From contig CALRPU020000008.1 in the NCBI GenBank assembly GCA_943370175.1, forward strand, positions 85,390 through 149,389: a DNA stretch of 64,000 bases. Reading direction: 5' to 3'. The stretch comes from Ideonella_A intermedia_A (lineage in GTDB: Bacteria > Pseudomonadota > Gammaproteobacteria > Burkholderiales > Burkholderiaceae_C). Positions 35,377 to 46,099 of this stretch are shown one piece after another (the first letter of the stretch is position 1; every line of letters starts with the position of its first letter). The notes below the pieces were generated by a model that saw only the letters and a program-made list of their open reading frames with translations, was not told the DNA's origin and ran no database searches. The translations under genes and the position numbers were made by a program.

Positions 35377-35970
35377 ATGTTCAATTCGTCATCCTTCCCC
35401 AGTCCGCGGCGGCGCCAGGGTCGCCCCACCCGGGTCGCCGTGGCCGTGGCCCTGGCGGCCGCGTTGTCCGCCTGCGCCACCGGCCCGACGAGCGTGCCGC
35501 CGGGCAGCACGCGGGCGCAAGTGCTCGGCAGCCTGGGGCCGCCCATGGCCGAGTACACGCTGCGCCGGCCCAATGCCGACTCGCCCTACCTGCAGGTCGA
35601 CACCACAGGCCGCGCCGTCAAGCGGCTCGAATACGGTGGAGGCTCGTTCGGGCGCAGCGCCTGGATGCTCGACTTCGACGCCGATGACCGCTTGCTCGCC
35701 ACCGCTCAGGTGCGCTCCGAGGCGCGGTTCAACGCGGTCAAGGCCGGCTTGTCGCAAGAAGACCTGCAGCGCGTGCTGGGCCGCCCGTCGAACGTGCGGG
35801 GCTTGAGCTTCCAGCAGCAAAACGTGTGGAGCTACCGCTACGACAGCCCCTTCTGCCAGTGGTTTCAGGTGGGCGTGGGCTACGACGGCCGCGTGGTCGA
35901 CACCGCCTACGGGCCGGACCCGCTGTGCGACGACGACAACTTCGGCGGGCCTTTCGCCCGGCGCCGATGA
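35377..35970 (+). CDS. Lipoprotein with BamE/SmpA-like domains
   Basis: A 197-residue lipoprotein: basic N-terminus, hydrophobic stretch and lipobox LSAC with acylated Cys33. Two short repeats follow the BamE/OmlA pattern, a helix start with G-T/L-S then VLG-xP: PGSTRAQVLGSLGPP and AGLSQEDLQRVLGRPSN, the second followed by VWSYRYDSPFCQWFQVGVGY. It may sit at the outer membrane; role unknown. A strong AGGAGG lies seven bases before the ATG. Its stop overlaps the next ATG (ATGA). Confidence 0.85.
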   Translation: MFNSSSFPSPRRRQGRPTRVAVAVALAAALSACATGPTSVPPGSTRAQVLGSLGPPMAEYTLRRPNADSPYLQVDTTGRAVKRLEYGGGSFGRSAWMLDFDADDRLLATAQVRSEARFNAVKAGLSQEDLQRVLGRPSNVRGLSFQQQNVWSYRYDSPFCQWFQVGVGYDGRVVDTAYGPDPLCDDDNFGGPFARRR

Positions 35971-36374
35971 CCGCGGCCGAGACCGGCACGCCGACCGCGG
36001 GCGCCACCTCCGCGGCCGTCTACGGCATCCCCAACTGCGACACCGTCAAGCGCGCCCGCGCCTGGTTGGGCGACCACGCGGTGCCGTTCAGTTTTCACGA
36101 CTTCAAGAAGCAGGGCGTGCCCGCGGCGCTCGGCGACTGGATGGCCGAGCTGGGCTGGGAGCGTCTGTTGAACCGCCAGGGCACCACCTGGCGCAAGCTC
36201 GACGCCTCGGTTCAGGCGGCCGTGGTGGACGCCGCCAGCGCGGCCGCGCTGATGCGCGATCAGCCCAGCGTCATCAAGCGCCCCGTGGTTCATTGGGCCG
36301 ACGGTGTGGTCACCGTCGGCTTCGACCCGGCCGTCTTTGCGCAACGCGCGGGCGAGGCCCCCGGCCGCGCGTAG
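35967..36374 (+). CDS. ArsC/Spx-family (YffB-like) reductase
   Basis: A 135-residue thioredoxin-fold protein. AAVYGIPNCDTVKRARAWL carries a single active-site Cys in the ArsC/YffB context, followed by FHDFKKQGVP, and then LLNRQGTTWRKLD and QPSVIKRPVVHW, the conserved Arg/Pro elements. The YffB branch is probably a glutathione-dependent thiol reductase instead of a true arsenate reductase; no ars genes are near. Translation is coupled to the lipoprotein gene. It converges with acnA, five bases apart. Confidence 0.9.
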   Translation: MTAAETGTPTAGATSAAVYGIPNCDTVKRARAWLGDHAVPFSFHDFKKQGVPAALGDWMAELGWERLLNRQGTTWRKLDASVQAAVVDAASAAALMRDQPSVIKRPVVHWADGVVTVGFDPAVFAQRAGEAPGRA

Positions 36375-36379
36375 GCGAC

Positions 36380-39130
<2,751 letters not shown>

Positions 39131-39196
39131 GTCGACTCCTAGCGTTGGACGGCGGCATTGTGCGCCGCCACCGGGCGCGCCGCGGGCCCGCCGGGC

Positions 39197-42025
39197 TCAG
39201 CGGGCCGGGCAGTTGAGGCCCTGCGCCTTGAGCCCCGCCAACATCGGGCCAAGAAAATGGTTCAGGTCCTTCGGGTCCATGCCCTTGAGCTGGTCGGCGT
39301 TCATCCGCCGGAACTGGCTCTTCTGCGGCTCCTCCATGTCGCGCACCAGGAAGTCGAGGTAGCAGTCGACCGCGCTCGTTGCATCGGCAGCGTTCCGAGG
39401 GTTGCCAGGCTTTCCGGCATTCCAGGGGTTGTCGGTGTTGCCGGGGTTCTTGGCGGCCACGCAGACGTCACGCAGGCTGACATAGAAGCCACACACCCGC
39501 AGGCACTTCTTGGCCAGGCTCGTGCCGGCTTCCTCGCAATCGCAGCGACAGGCCGGTGGCTCCTCGATGGCCGTGGCGCCGGGGTCCGTGTCCGTCGGTT
39601 GCGCCGGCTCGGACGGGGTGCGTCCTTGTTCGCGGGCAAAGGTCTCCCAGGCGGTGACGCGGTCGGTCGATGCCGTCAGCGCGGGCGGCACCATCGCGTA
39701 GAACTTGGCGACCAGCAACTCGTTCAGGCGCGCCTGCCCTTGGGCGCTCTCGGCGTAGGCCTCTTGGTCTTCGTCCACCACCCGCTGCGTCTTGAACCTG
39801 CCGCTCACGCTCGCGACCTTCACCGGGACCGGGCAGCCGCTGGCACTCGACTCGTGGAAGTCGGCGCTGAAGCTGCCGGCCAGGCCGGTGGCGTCGTGGC
39901 TGTCGATCGTGACCTGGCCGGCGTGCGGATAGACGGCACCGCTGTGGGGGCAGCCCGGGCTGCTGCCCGCCTGCACGTACTTGGGCGACACCGATTCGAG
40001 GCCGACCGATTTGTCTTGGGTCTGGATCGTCAGGCGCGCGAGGGCATTGGAAAACTTGCCCGTCTGCCCCGGCTTGAGCTTGGGGAACTTCAGCTCCAGG
40101 GTGCCGCCCTGGCCCTGGCCGGCCGTGGTCGCGAAGCTGGCCAGGCCGGTCATCATCTGTCCGATGTTGCTCAGGTCACCGCCGACCGCATCGCCTTGCA
40201 GGCGCGTCACGTCGAAGGCCTGGTCGGCCACGTCGCCCCAGCGCAGCTTGAGCGTGGTCAGCGCCACGCCGCAGGGACCGACCTGCCGGGACAGCGCGTC
40301 GCAGTCCGAGCCCTGGGCCGAGGCCGAGGCCTCTGACACCGCGGTGCGCTGTCCGGCCTGGGCGACACGGTCGCTGCCGGCCGCACCCGGCTTGTTGCTC
40401 GGCCGGCTGGGCACCGGAACCTTCGCAGGGGACGCGCGCGGCGGGCCGTAGGCATTGGTCGTGCCCTGGGGCTGGCCGCCGGAGGTGGCCGACACCGAGC
40501 CCGAGGCGGTCACGCTGATGGCGGGCACCGAGAACTGGAAGGTGACCGCCCTCACCACGGGCGTCTTGCCCGGCGCCTCGGGATTCACGTTGGTGATGAC
40601 AAAGACCTGCTCGCCCTTGGCATTCAGCGTCAACGGGTTGTATTCGTACTGCCAATGCCAGTCGCAGGTGTTGTCCGGCTTGACGACCGGGTCCTGCAGC
40701 GCCCGCTTCAGGCCGCTGACGACGTTGATGTTCTTGCATTGGGCCAGGCTCGCGTTGGCCAGGGTGACATGCACGTTGGCCGCTTTGGGTGCCAGGCCGG
40801 TGACCTTGACCCGCACGCACTCGGCGGCCATGGGGTAGATCGTCGCCACATGGTCGACGGCCGGTGCGCCGGCCACCACCTCGATGGGGCGGCAGCCCTC
40901 GTGGAACAGCATGTTCTGCCAGGTGCCCCAGGCGAAGAAGTCCTTTTCGGAGGTGGGGTTCAGGTAGGGGTAGTCGACGAAGCTGCCGATGTAGTCGTTG
41001 TAGGCGTCGGCGAAGTTGGCGAAGGCGCGGCCGCTGCGGACGCCCTGCTGGGCCCAGTCGACCCAGCCGCCGGCGGATTTGTCCGCCGGCGCCGGCCGGT
41101 CGATGAACTTCCTCACCCAGCCCATGCCGCCTGAGCGCGTGGCCACGTGTTGCCAGAAGCTCGACGTGGCGTAGCTCAGCTTGTAGACGGTCTCGTCGCT
41201 CGATGACGATGTGAACCAATCCTCTTTGCCGTTCGACGCAAACGGTGCCTTGACCGAGGTGGGCAGCGGAAACTCGTCGCGCAGATCGATGGGGTAGTCC
41301 AGGTAGCGGGCCCCGAGCGCGCGGATGCCCAGGCGCGAACCGCTGCGGGCACGCGCTTTCAACGAAGTGCCCTCGAAGCCTTCCATCGCGAGCTGGCCCA
41401 CGGCGGTCGGAATGCCTTCGCTGATCCACATCATGCGCGGTGGTGTCGGCACCGCGTACAGGCCGTGCTTGCGGTTGACCGGGTCAAAGATCGAGTGGAA
41501 GAACTCGTGGGCGATGGTGTACAGGTTGTCGGTCTCGTCGCGCCCGACGAAGCCCGCGTGGTTGAACCACACCGACGTCTTGCCGAGGTAGGTGCCGGCG
41601 AAGGCATTGGCATGGCCGTACTCACCGTCTTGCAGGTCGATGTAGAAGGTGGTGAGGCGGCCCGCTGCATCGCGCGCGCTGATGGCCGCCGGCGCAAAGC
41701 CGGCCTTCAGCGACAGGTCGTGGGTGTGATTCTGGGCGCGCCGGTACCGCTCGAGCTTGAGCTGCAGGCCGGCATCCGGCACGACCGGTTTCCAGAATTT
41801 CCGGGGGTCGCCCCCGGTCGTGGGGGGCGCAACCCGCGGCACCCCGTCGGTCGAGATCGTGAAGTCCGACGCGGCCGCGGGCGAGCGTTGGGCCTGTCCT
41901 TGCGCGGGCAGGCACAGCGCAAGCGCCAGCGCGAACCCGAACCGCGCCCATCGGGGGGCGGCGAGCCGGGGGAGGCCGTTGCGGCGGTTTGCCCTGGTCA
42001 GGTTGATGCACACGGTCACGGTCAT
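39197..42025 (-). CDS. Large secreted protein with a gluzincin-like zinc-protease site
   Basis: A 942-residue protein I cannot assign to a named family. A signal peptide (hydrophobic FGFALALALCLPAQGQA, about 29-46) leads into a domain with IAHEFFHSIF (His173, Glu174, His177) and WISEGIPTAVG (Glu203) 26 residues later. This HExxH...E pattern with an aromatic-x-x-EG turn fits gluzincin metalloproteases. Residues about 360-490 look beta-rich; a Ser/Pro/Ala-rich linker (about 500-570) follows, then another beta-rich region. Near residue 835 there is CRCDC, then KKCLRVCGFY, and near 870-890 an Asn/Pro/Gly tract. A secreted or surface protease is inferred. A good ribosome-binding site (ACGGAGA) precedes the ATG. 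Confidence 0.7.
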   Translation of the reverse strand: MTVTVCINLTRANRRNGLPRLAAPRWARFGFALALALCLPAQGQAQRSPAAASDFTISTDGVPRVAPPTTGGDPRKFWKPVVPDAGLQLKLERYRRAQNHTHDLSLKAGFAPAAISARDAAGRLTTFYIDLQDGEYGHANAFAGTYLGKTSVWFNHAGFVGRDETDNLYTIAHEFFHSIFDPVNRKHGLYAVPTPPRMMWISEGIPTAVGQLAMEGFEGTSLKARARSGSRLGIRALGARYLDYPIDLRDEFPLPTSVKAPFASNGKEDWFTSSSSDETVYKLSYATSSFWQHVATRSGGMGWVRKFIDRPAPADKSAGGWVDWAQQGVRSGRAFANFADAYNDYIGSFVDYPYLNPTSEKDFFAWGTWQNMLFHEGCRPIEVVAGAPAVDHVATIYPMAAECVRVKVTGLAPKAANVHVTLANASLAQCKNINVVSGLKRALQDPVVKPDNTCDWHWQYEYNPLTLNAKGEQVFVITNVNPEAPGKTPVVRAVTFQFSVPAISVTASGSVSATSGGQPQGTTNAYGPPRASPAKVPVPSRPSNKPGAAGSDRVAQAGQRTAVSEASASAQGSDCDALSRQVGPCGVALTTLKLRWGDVADQAFDVTRLQGDAVGGDLSNIGQMMTGLASFATTAGQGQGGTLELKFPKLKPGQTGKFSNALARLTIQTQDKSVGLESVSPKYVQAGSSPGCPHSGAVYPHAGQVTIDSHDATGLAGSFSADFHESSASGCPVPVKVASVSGRFKTQRVVDEDQEAYAESAQGQARLNELLVAKFYAMVPPALTASTDRVTAWETFAREQGRTPSEPAQPTDTDPGATAIEEPPACRCDCEEAGTSLAKKCLRVCGFYVSLRDVCVAAKNPGNTDNPWNAGKPGNPRNAADATSAVDCYLDFLVRDMEEPQKSQFRRMNADQLKGMDPKDLNHFLGPMLAGLKAQGLNCPAR

Positions 42026-42040
42026 CGGGGTCTCCGTAAG

Positions 42041-42062
42041 GGGGGCCTCAAGGGGGCCTCAA
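42041..42062. repeat. 11-bp tandem direct repeat
   Basis: Two perfect adjacent copies of GGGGGCCTCAA lie in the 187-base gap between the secreted zinc-site protein and sbcB. The rest of the gap has no feature I recognise. It may be simple slippage. Confidence 0.6.
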
Positions 42063-42212
42063 GGGCATGACAAGCGCGTCGCCGGGTGATGATGGATGGC
42101 CAGGGGCCGGCGCGCGCGCCAACCCCACAGGAGCAGAACGAAAATCTCACGCCAACGACCTCATCCGTTCCGATCGACAAGGGGCCCGGGCCGATGCGCT
42201 ATCGTCGTCGGG

Positions 42213-43667
42213 ATGAGTGATTTCAGCTTTTATTGGCACGACTACGAGACCTTTGGCCGCGTGCCGCGGCGCGACCGGCCCTCGCAGTTTGCCGGCGTGC
42301 GCACCGACGCCGACCTGAACGAGGTGGGCGAGCCCACCATGCTCTATTGCCAGCCCGCGCCCGATTACCTGCCCGATCCCGAAGCCTGCCTGCTGACCGG
42401 CATCTTGCCGCAGCACTGCCTGGCCCACGGCGTGCCCGAGCACGAATTCGCCGCCCGCATCGAGGCCGTGCTGGCACAGCCCGGCACGGTGGGCGTGGGC
42501 TACAACAGCATCCGTTTTGACGACGAGGTCACGCGCTTCCTGTTCTGGCGCAACCTGATCGACCCCTACGCGCGCGAATGGCAGAACGGCTGCGGCCGCT
42601 GGGACCTGCTGGACGTGGTGCGCTGCACCCACGCGCTGCGGCCCGAGGGCATCGCCTGGCCCACCCACGACGACGGTCGGCCTTCGTTCAAGCTGGAACA
42701 CCTGACCCAGGCCAATGGCCTCGCCCACGACGCGGCCCACGACGCGCTGAGCGACGTGCGCGCCACCATCGCGCTGGCGCGCCTGATCCGCACGCAGAAC
42801 CCGCGGCTGTGGGACTTCTGCCTGAAGCTGCGCCGCAAGGACGCGGTGCTGCAGGAAATCACCGCAGCGCAGGCGGCCGGCAAGCCGTTCTTGCACGTGT
42901 CGGGCATGTACGGCACCGAGCGTGGCAACCTGGCCCTGGTGTGGCCACTGGCGCCGCACCCGACCAACAAGAACGAGTTGATCGTCTGGGACCTGTCCGA
43001 AGACCCCGCCGAGCTGTTCACGCTGGGCATCGACGCCATCCGCACGCGGATGTTCAGCCGCCGCGAGGACCTGCCCGAAGGCCAGGCACGGCTGCCGGTC
43101 AAGACCATCCACCTGAACAAGTCGCCCATCGTCATCGCCAACCTGAAAACCTTGAGCGCCGAGCGCGCCGCCCACTGGGGCATCGACATCGACCAGGCGC
43201 TCCGGCATGCCGAGGTCGCCGCGCGGGGCGCGCCCTCGATGGCCGGCCTGTGGCCGGGCGTCTTCGAGCGGCCGGCGCCCGCCACCCCGCCCGATGTCGA
43301 CGAAGACCTGTACGGCGGCTTTGTGTCCAACGACGACCGCCGCAACCTGCAGCGCTTGCGTTCGCTCCATGCCGAGGCACTGGCCGAGCGTCGGCCTGCG
43401 TTCCAGGACGCCCGGCTTGACGAGATCGTGTTCCGCTACCGGGCGCGCAACTTTCCCCAGTCGCTCAGCGAGGCCGAACAGCGCTTGTGGGCCGAGCACT
43501 GCGCCCACCGCCTGCAGGACGGGGCCGGCGGTGCCACCACGGTCGAGGCTTTCATGGCCCAGATCGACGAGCTGGGCGCGGCCTTGCCCGACGACGACGA
43601 GCGCGGCCAGGACATCCTGGGCCAGTTGTACGAGTACGTGGAACAGATCGCGCCCGAGGGGCCCTGA
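42213..43667 (+). CDS. sbcB: Exodeoxyribonuclease I
   Basis: A 484-residue 3'-5' single-strand DNA exonuclease of the DEDDh type, acting in recombination and mismatch repair. Exo motif I is WHDYETFG, motif II GYNSIRFDDEVTRFLFW, motif III HDAAHDALSDVRATI. An SH3-like and a C-terminal helical domain follow (TIHLNKSPIV, FRYRARNFPQSLSEAEQRLW), as in E. coli ExoI. Start is ATG 42213, two residues before the conserved DFSFYWHDYETFG. Confidence 0.96.
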   Translation: MSDFSFYWHDYETFGRVPRRDRPSQFAGVRTDADLNEVGEPTMLYCQPAPDYLPDPEACLLTGILPQHCLAHGVPEHEFAARIEAVLAQPGTVGVGYNSIRFDDEVTRFLFWRNLIDPYAREWQNGCGRWDLLDVVRCTHALRPEGIAWPTHDDGRPSFKLEHLTQANGLAHDAAHDALSDVRATIALARLIRTQNPRLWDFCLKLRRKDAVLQEITAAQAAGKPFLHVSGMYGTERGNLALVWPLAPHPTNKNELIVWDLSEDPAELFTLGIDAIRTRMFSRREDLPEGQARLPVKTIHLNKSPIVIANLKTLSAERAAHWGIDIDQALRHAEVAARGAPSMAGLWPGVFERPAPATPPDVDEDLYGGFVSNDDRRNLQRLRSLHAEALAERRPAFQDARLDEIVFRYRARNFPQSLSEAEQRLWAEHCAHRLQDGAGGATTVEAFMAQIDELGAALPDDDERGQDILGQLYEYVEQIAPEGP

Positions 43668-43749
43668 TGCGCCGCCTGCTACCCGCCCGCCTGCCGCGCT
43701 TCGGGCTGACCCTGTGACAGCCCCGCGCGCGTTTGGGCAGACTGGGGCG

Positions 43750-44889
43750 ATGGTCCCTCCAGATGAGCGCTCTGCCGGGCGAAGGCGGTGGCGGTTCGAC
43801 GCGCGGTGGCACGGTGTCTTGGGCGCGGCCCGACTGATCGCTGCCGCCGGTGCCGCACTCGGCGCGGGCTGCGCGCCGATGGCGCCGCCGCCCGGTGGGG
43901 TGGTCGGCGCGGGCGCCCCGGCGGGCGGCGTGGGCGCGGTCGCCCCCGGTGCGCGCCCAGGCACCTGGGTCAACACGCTGGGCATGCAGTTCGCGCTGAT
44001 CCCGGCCGGCCGCTTCGACATGGGCAGCGACGACCACACGGCGGTGCTGGCCCGCAACCACCCCACGATGGAGCCCGCCCGCCTGGCGGACCTGGCCGAC
44101 GAGCGGCCGCGCCACAGCGTGCAGATCACGCGCGCGTTCTGGATGGGCCGCCACGAGGTGACGGTGGGCCAGTTTCGGCGCTTCCTGGCGTTGTCGGGTC
44201 ACGTGCCAGAGTCGGTCGCCGACGGCACCGGCGGCTACGGCTGGCGGGCAGACTACGACCCGGCCCGCTCGGCCCGGGGCGATGCCTTTGAAGGCCGCGA
44301 CCCGCGCTACGGGTGGTTCAATCCCGGCTTCCCGCAGACCGACGACCACCCGGTCACCAACGTCACCTGGAACGACGCCCATGCCATGGCCCGCTGGCTG
44401 AGCCAGCAAGAGGGCGCACGCTACCGGCTGCCCACCGAGGCCGAGTGGGAACACGCCTGCCGCGCGGGCCAGCCATCGCAGGATGAGGCCATCGGCAGCC
44501 CGGCCGCGTTGCAAGGCCGCGCCAACCTGTTCGACCAGGACAGCGCGGCGCTGTGGCCGCATTGGCAGCAGCACGCCATGCCGTGGCGCGATGGCTTTGC
44601 GTTCACCGCGCCCGTCGGGTCCTTCGCGCCCAACGCTTTCGGGCTGCACGACATGCTGGGCAACGTCTGGGAATGGGTGTCCGACTGGTACGCCGACGAC
44701 ACCTACACCCAGCCGCCGTCGAAGCAGGTCGACCCGGCGGGGCCCGACGACGGCCACGTGCGTGTGCGGCGCGGTGGATCGTGGCACTCGTGGGCGCTTT
44801 ACACACGCTGCGCCTACCGCAATGTCAACACCGCCGGCACGCGCTACACGCTGGTGGGGATGCGGCTGGTGCGCGAAGCCGGGCCGTGA
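43750..44889 (+). CDS. Exported formylglycine-generating enzyme (FGE/SUMF1) domain protein
   Basis: A 379-residue protein with an N-terminal hydrophobic segment (LGAARLIAAAGAALGAG) after a basic stretch, followed by Cys41; the lipobox match is loose. An Ala/Pro/Gly linker leads to an FGE-sulfatase domain (about 75-375): FALIPAGRFDMGSDD, FWMGRHEVTVGQFRRFL, HPVTNVTWNDAHAMARWLS, RLPTEAEWEHACRAG, GLHDMLGNVWEWVSDWY, RVRRGGSWHS. The domain is also used for non-catalytic or other modifying roles. No sulfatase is in the window, so a true formylglycine role is unsupported. The papain-like gene follows. Confidence 0.86.
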   Translation: MVPPDERSAGRRRWRFDARWHGVLGAARLIAAAGAALGAGCAPMAPPPGGVVGAGAPAGGVGAVAPGARPGTWVNTLGMQFALIPAGRFDMGSDDHTAVLARNHPTMEPARLADLADERPRHSVQITRAFWMGRHEVTVGQFRRFLALSGHVPESVADGTGGYGWRADYDPARSARGDAFEGRDPRYGWFNPGFPQTDDHPVTNVTWNDAHAMARWLSQQEGARYRLPTEAEWEHACRAGQPSQDEAIGSPAALQGRANLFDQDSAALWPHWQQHAMPWRDGFAFTAPVGSFAPNAFGLHDMLGNVWEWVSDWYADDTYTQPPSKQVDPAGPDDGHVRVRRGGSWHSWALYTRCAYRNVNTAGTRYTLVGMRLVREAGP

Positions 44890-45055
44890 CGGCCGGCCCG
44901 CTGCCGCCGTCGGTGGCAGTGTTGGACCTCCTTTCGCGATGGTGTCCACGGGACGCGACCCGGCGCCGTGCGCCTGCGGTGCGGTCGTGTCGTCCCGCTC
45001 GGGGTGGCCGCAACCCATCGACCTGCCCGGGCACCACCCACTTGGAGGAATCGCG

Positions 45056-45586
45056 ATGACGGTATTTGCCTACGATCTCATCCACAAGCGCCAAACCAAG
45101 GCCAATGACTGCTGGTACGCCTGCATCCAGATGCTGCGCACGCAGCGCGCCGGCACGAAGACCAAGACCATCGGCGATGCCGCCGCGAAACTGCGCAAGG
45201 TCCCGATCCTCGGCCGCACCCTGCGCGCTGCCGAGGACAGCGCCTATTTCAAGCAGATCCTTGAGCAGAACGGCCTGATGCGCGTGGCCACGCGGCATGA
45301 GTACAACGGCTTCATTGTCAACAACGACGAGGACGTGGTCCTCAAGGCGCTTCAGCGCCTTGGCCCGATCATGATCGGCGGCATGTATGGCCGCCTGATG
45401 GGTTTGAAGATGGGGCACTTCATCGTCTTGTCCGGCATCGACACCCAGCGCCAGTTGTTCAAGATCAACGACCCGGACAAGCGTCAGTCGGACTGGCGGA
45501 CCTATTTCGACATCAAGAACGACTACTGGGGCAGGTTGCACCAACCCGATGACGGGTGCAACGCGGTCGCGGCCCGTCCGGACTGA
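45056..45586 (+). CDS. Orphan papain-like cysteine protease-fold protein
   Basis: A 176-residue protein without a signal peptide. Gln13 and Cys19 are six residues apart and Cys19 is followed by Trp (KANDCWYAC), exactly the papain Gln-x5-Cys-Trp spacing. His121 in MGHFIVLSGID and Asn-Asp (138-139) in KINDPDK supply the remaining catalytic residues. This is the bacterial papain-like/AvrRpt2-type pattern. A strong GGAGGA ribosome-binding site precedes the ATG. It stands alone, 166 bases after the FGE-domain gene in the same direction. Role and target are unknown; effector, toxin or peptide-processing roles are possible. Confidence 0.72.
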   Translation: MTVFAYDLIHKRQTKANDCWYACIQMLRTQRAGTKTKTIGDAAAKLRKVPILGRTLRAAEDSAYFKQILEQNGLMRVATRHEYNGFIVNNDEDVVLKALQRLGPIMIGGMYGRLMGLKMGHFIVLSGIDTQRQLFKINDPDKRQSDWRTYFDIKNDYWGRLHQPDDGCNAVAARPD

Positions 45587-45652
45587 GCGGCTGCGCCACG
45601 GGGGGCACCGCGGGCCCGCTCGGTGGGCGGCCACGCGCTGCGTTGCCCGACG

Positions 45653-46099
45653 TCAGTCGGCCACCGCCGGCTCGACCAGCGTGGCCAATTGCGCCAGCGA
45701 CTCCTGCCAGCCGAGGTGGCACATCTCCGGCGGAATGACGGCCGGGATGCCTTGCTGCACCACGTCCAGCTCGGTCCCGCAGGACACGGCGCGCAGGCTC
45801 ACCGTGACCTCCATGCGCCCGGGCAGGTTCGGGTCGTCAAAGGCGTCGGTGTAGCGGATGCGTTCGTGCGGCACCAGTTCAAGGTACTCGCCGCCGAAGG
45901 CATGCGAATGCCCCGTTGAAAAGTTGGTGAAGGCCATGCGGAAGCCGCCACCCACGGTCGCGTCCATCCGCTCCACCGTGCAGGTGAAGCCGTGGGGCGG
46001 CAGCCATTTGGCGAGCGCGTGCGGCGTCAGGAAGGCGCGGTAGACGCGCTCGGGCGGGGCGCGAAGCACCCGGTGAAGTCGAACGGTGTGGGTGCTCAT
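45653..46099 (-). CDS. SRPBCC/AHSA1-type START-domain protein
   Basis: A 148-residue protein of the Aha1/SRPBCC fold. Family features are the N-terminal HTVRLHRVLRAPPERVYRAF, ALAKWLPPHGFTCTVER, GGGFRMAFTNFSTGHSHAFG, GEYLELVPHERIRYTDAF and the terminal GWQESLAQLATLVEP. The fold binds hydrophobic ligands; no specific function is assigned. The ATG overlaps the stop of the CpdB-like gene (ATGA), so the two are translationally coupled. Confidence 0.9.
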   Translation of the reverse strand: MSTHTVRLHRVLRAPPERVYRAFLTPHALAKWLPPHGFTCTVERMDATVGGGFRMAFTNFSTGHSHAFGGEYLELVPHERIRYTDAFDDPNLPGRMEVTVSLRAVSCGTELDVVQQGIPAVIPPEMCHLGWQESLAQLATLVEPAVAD

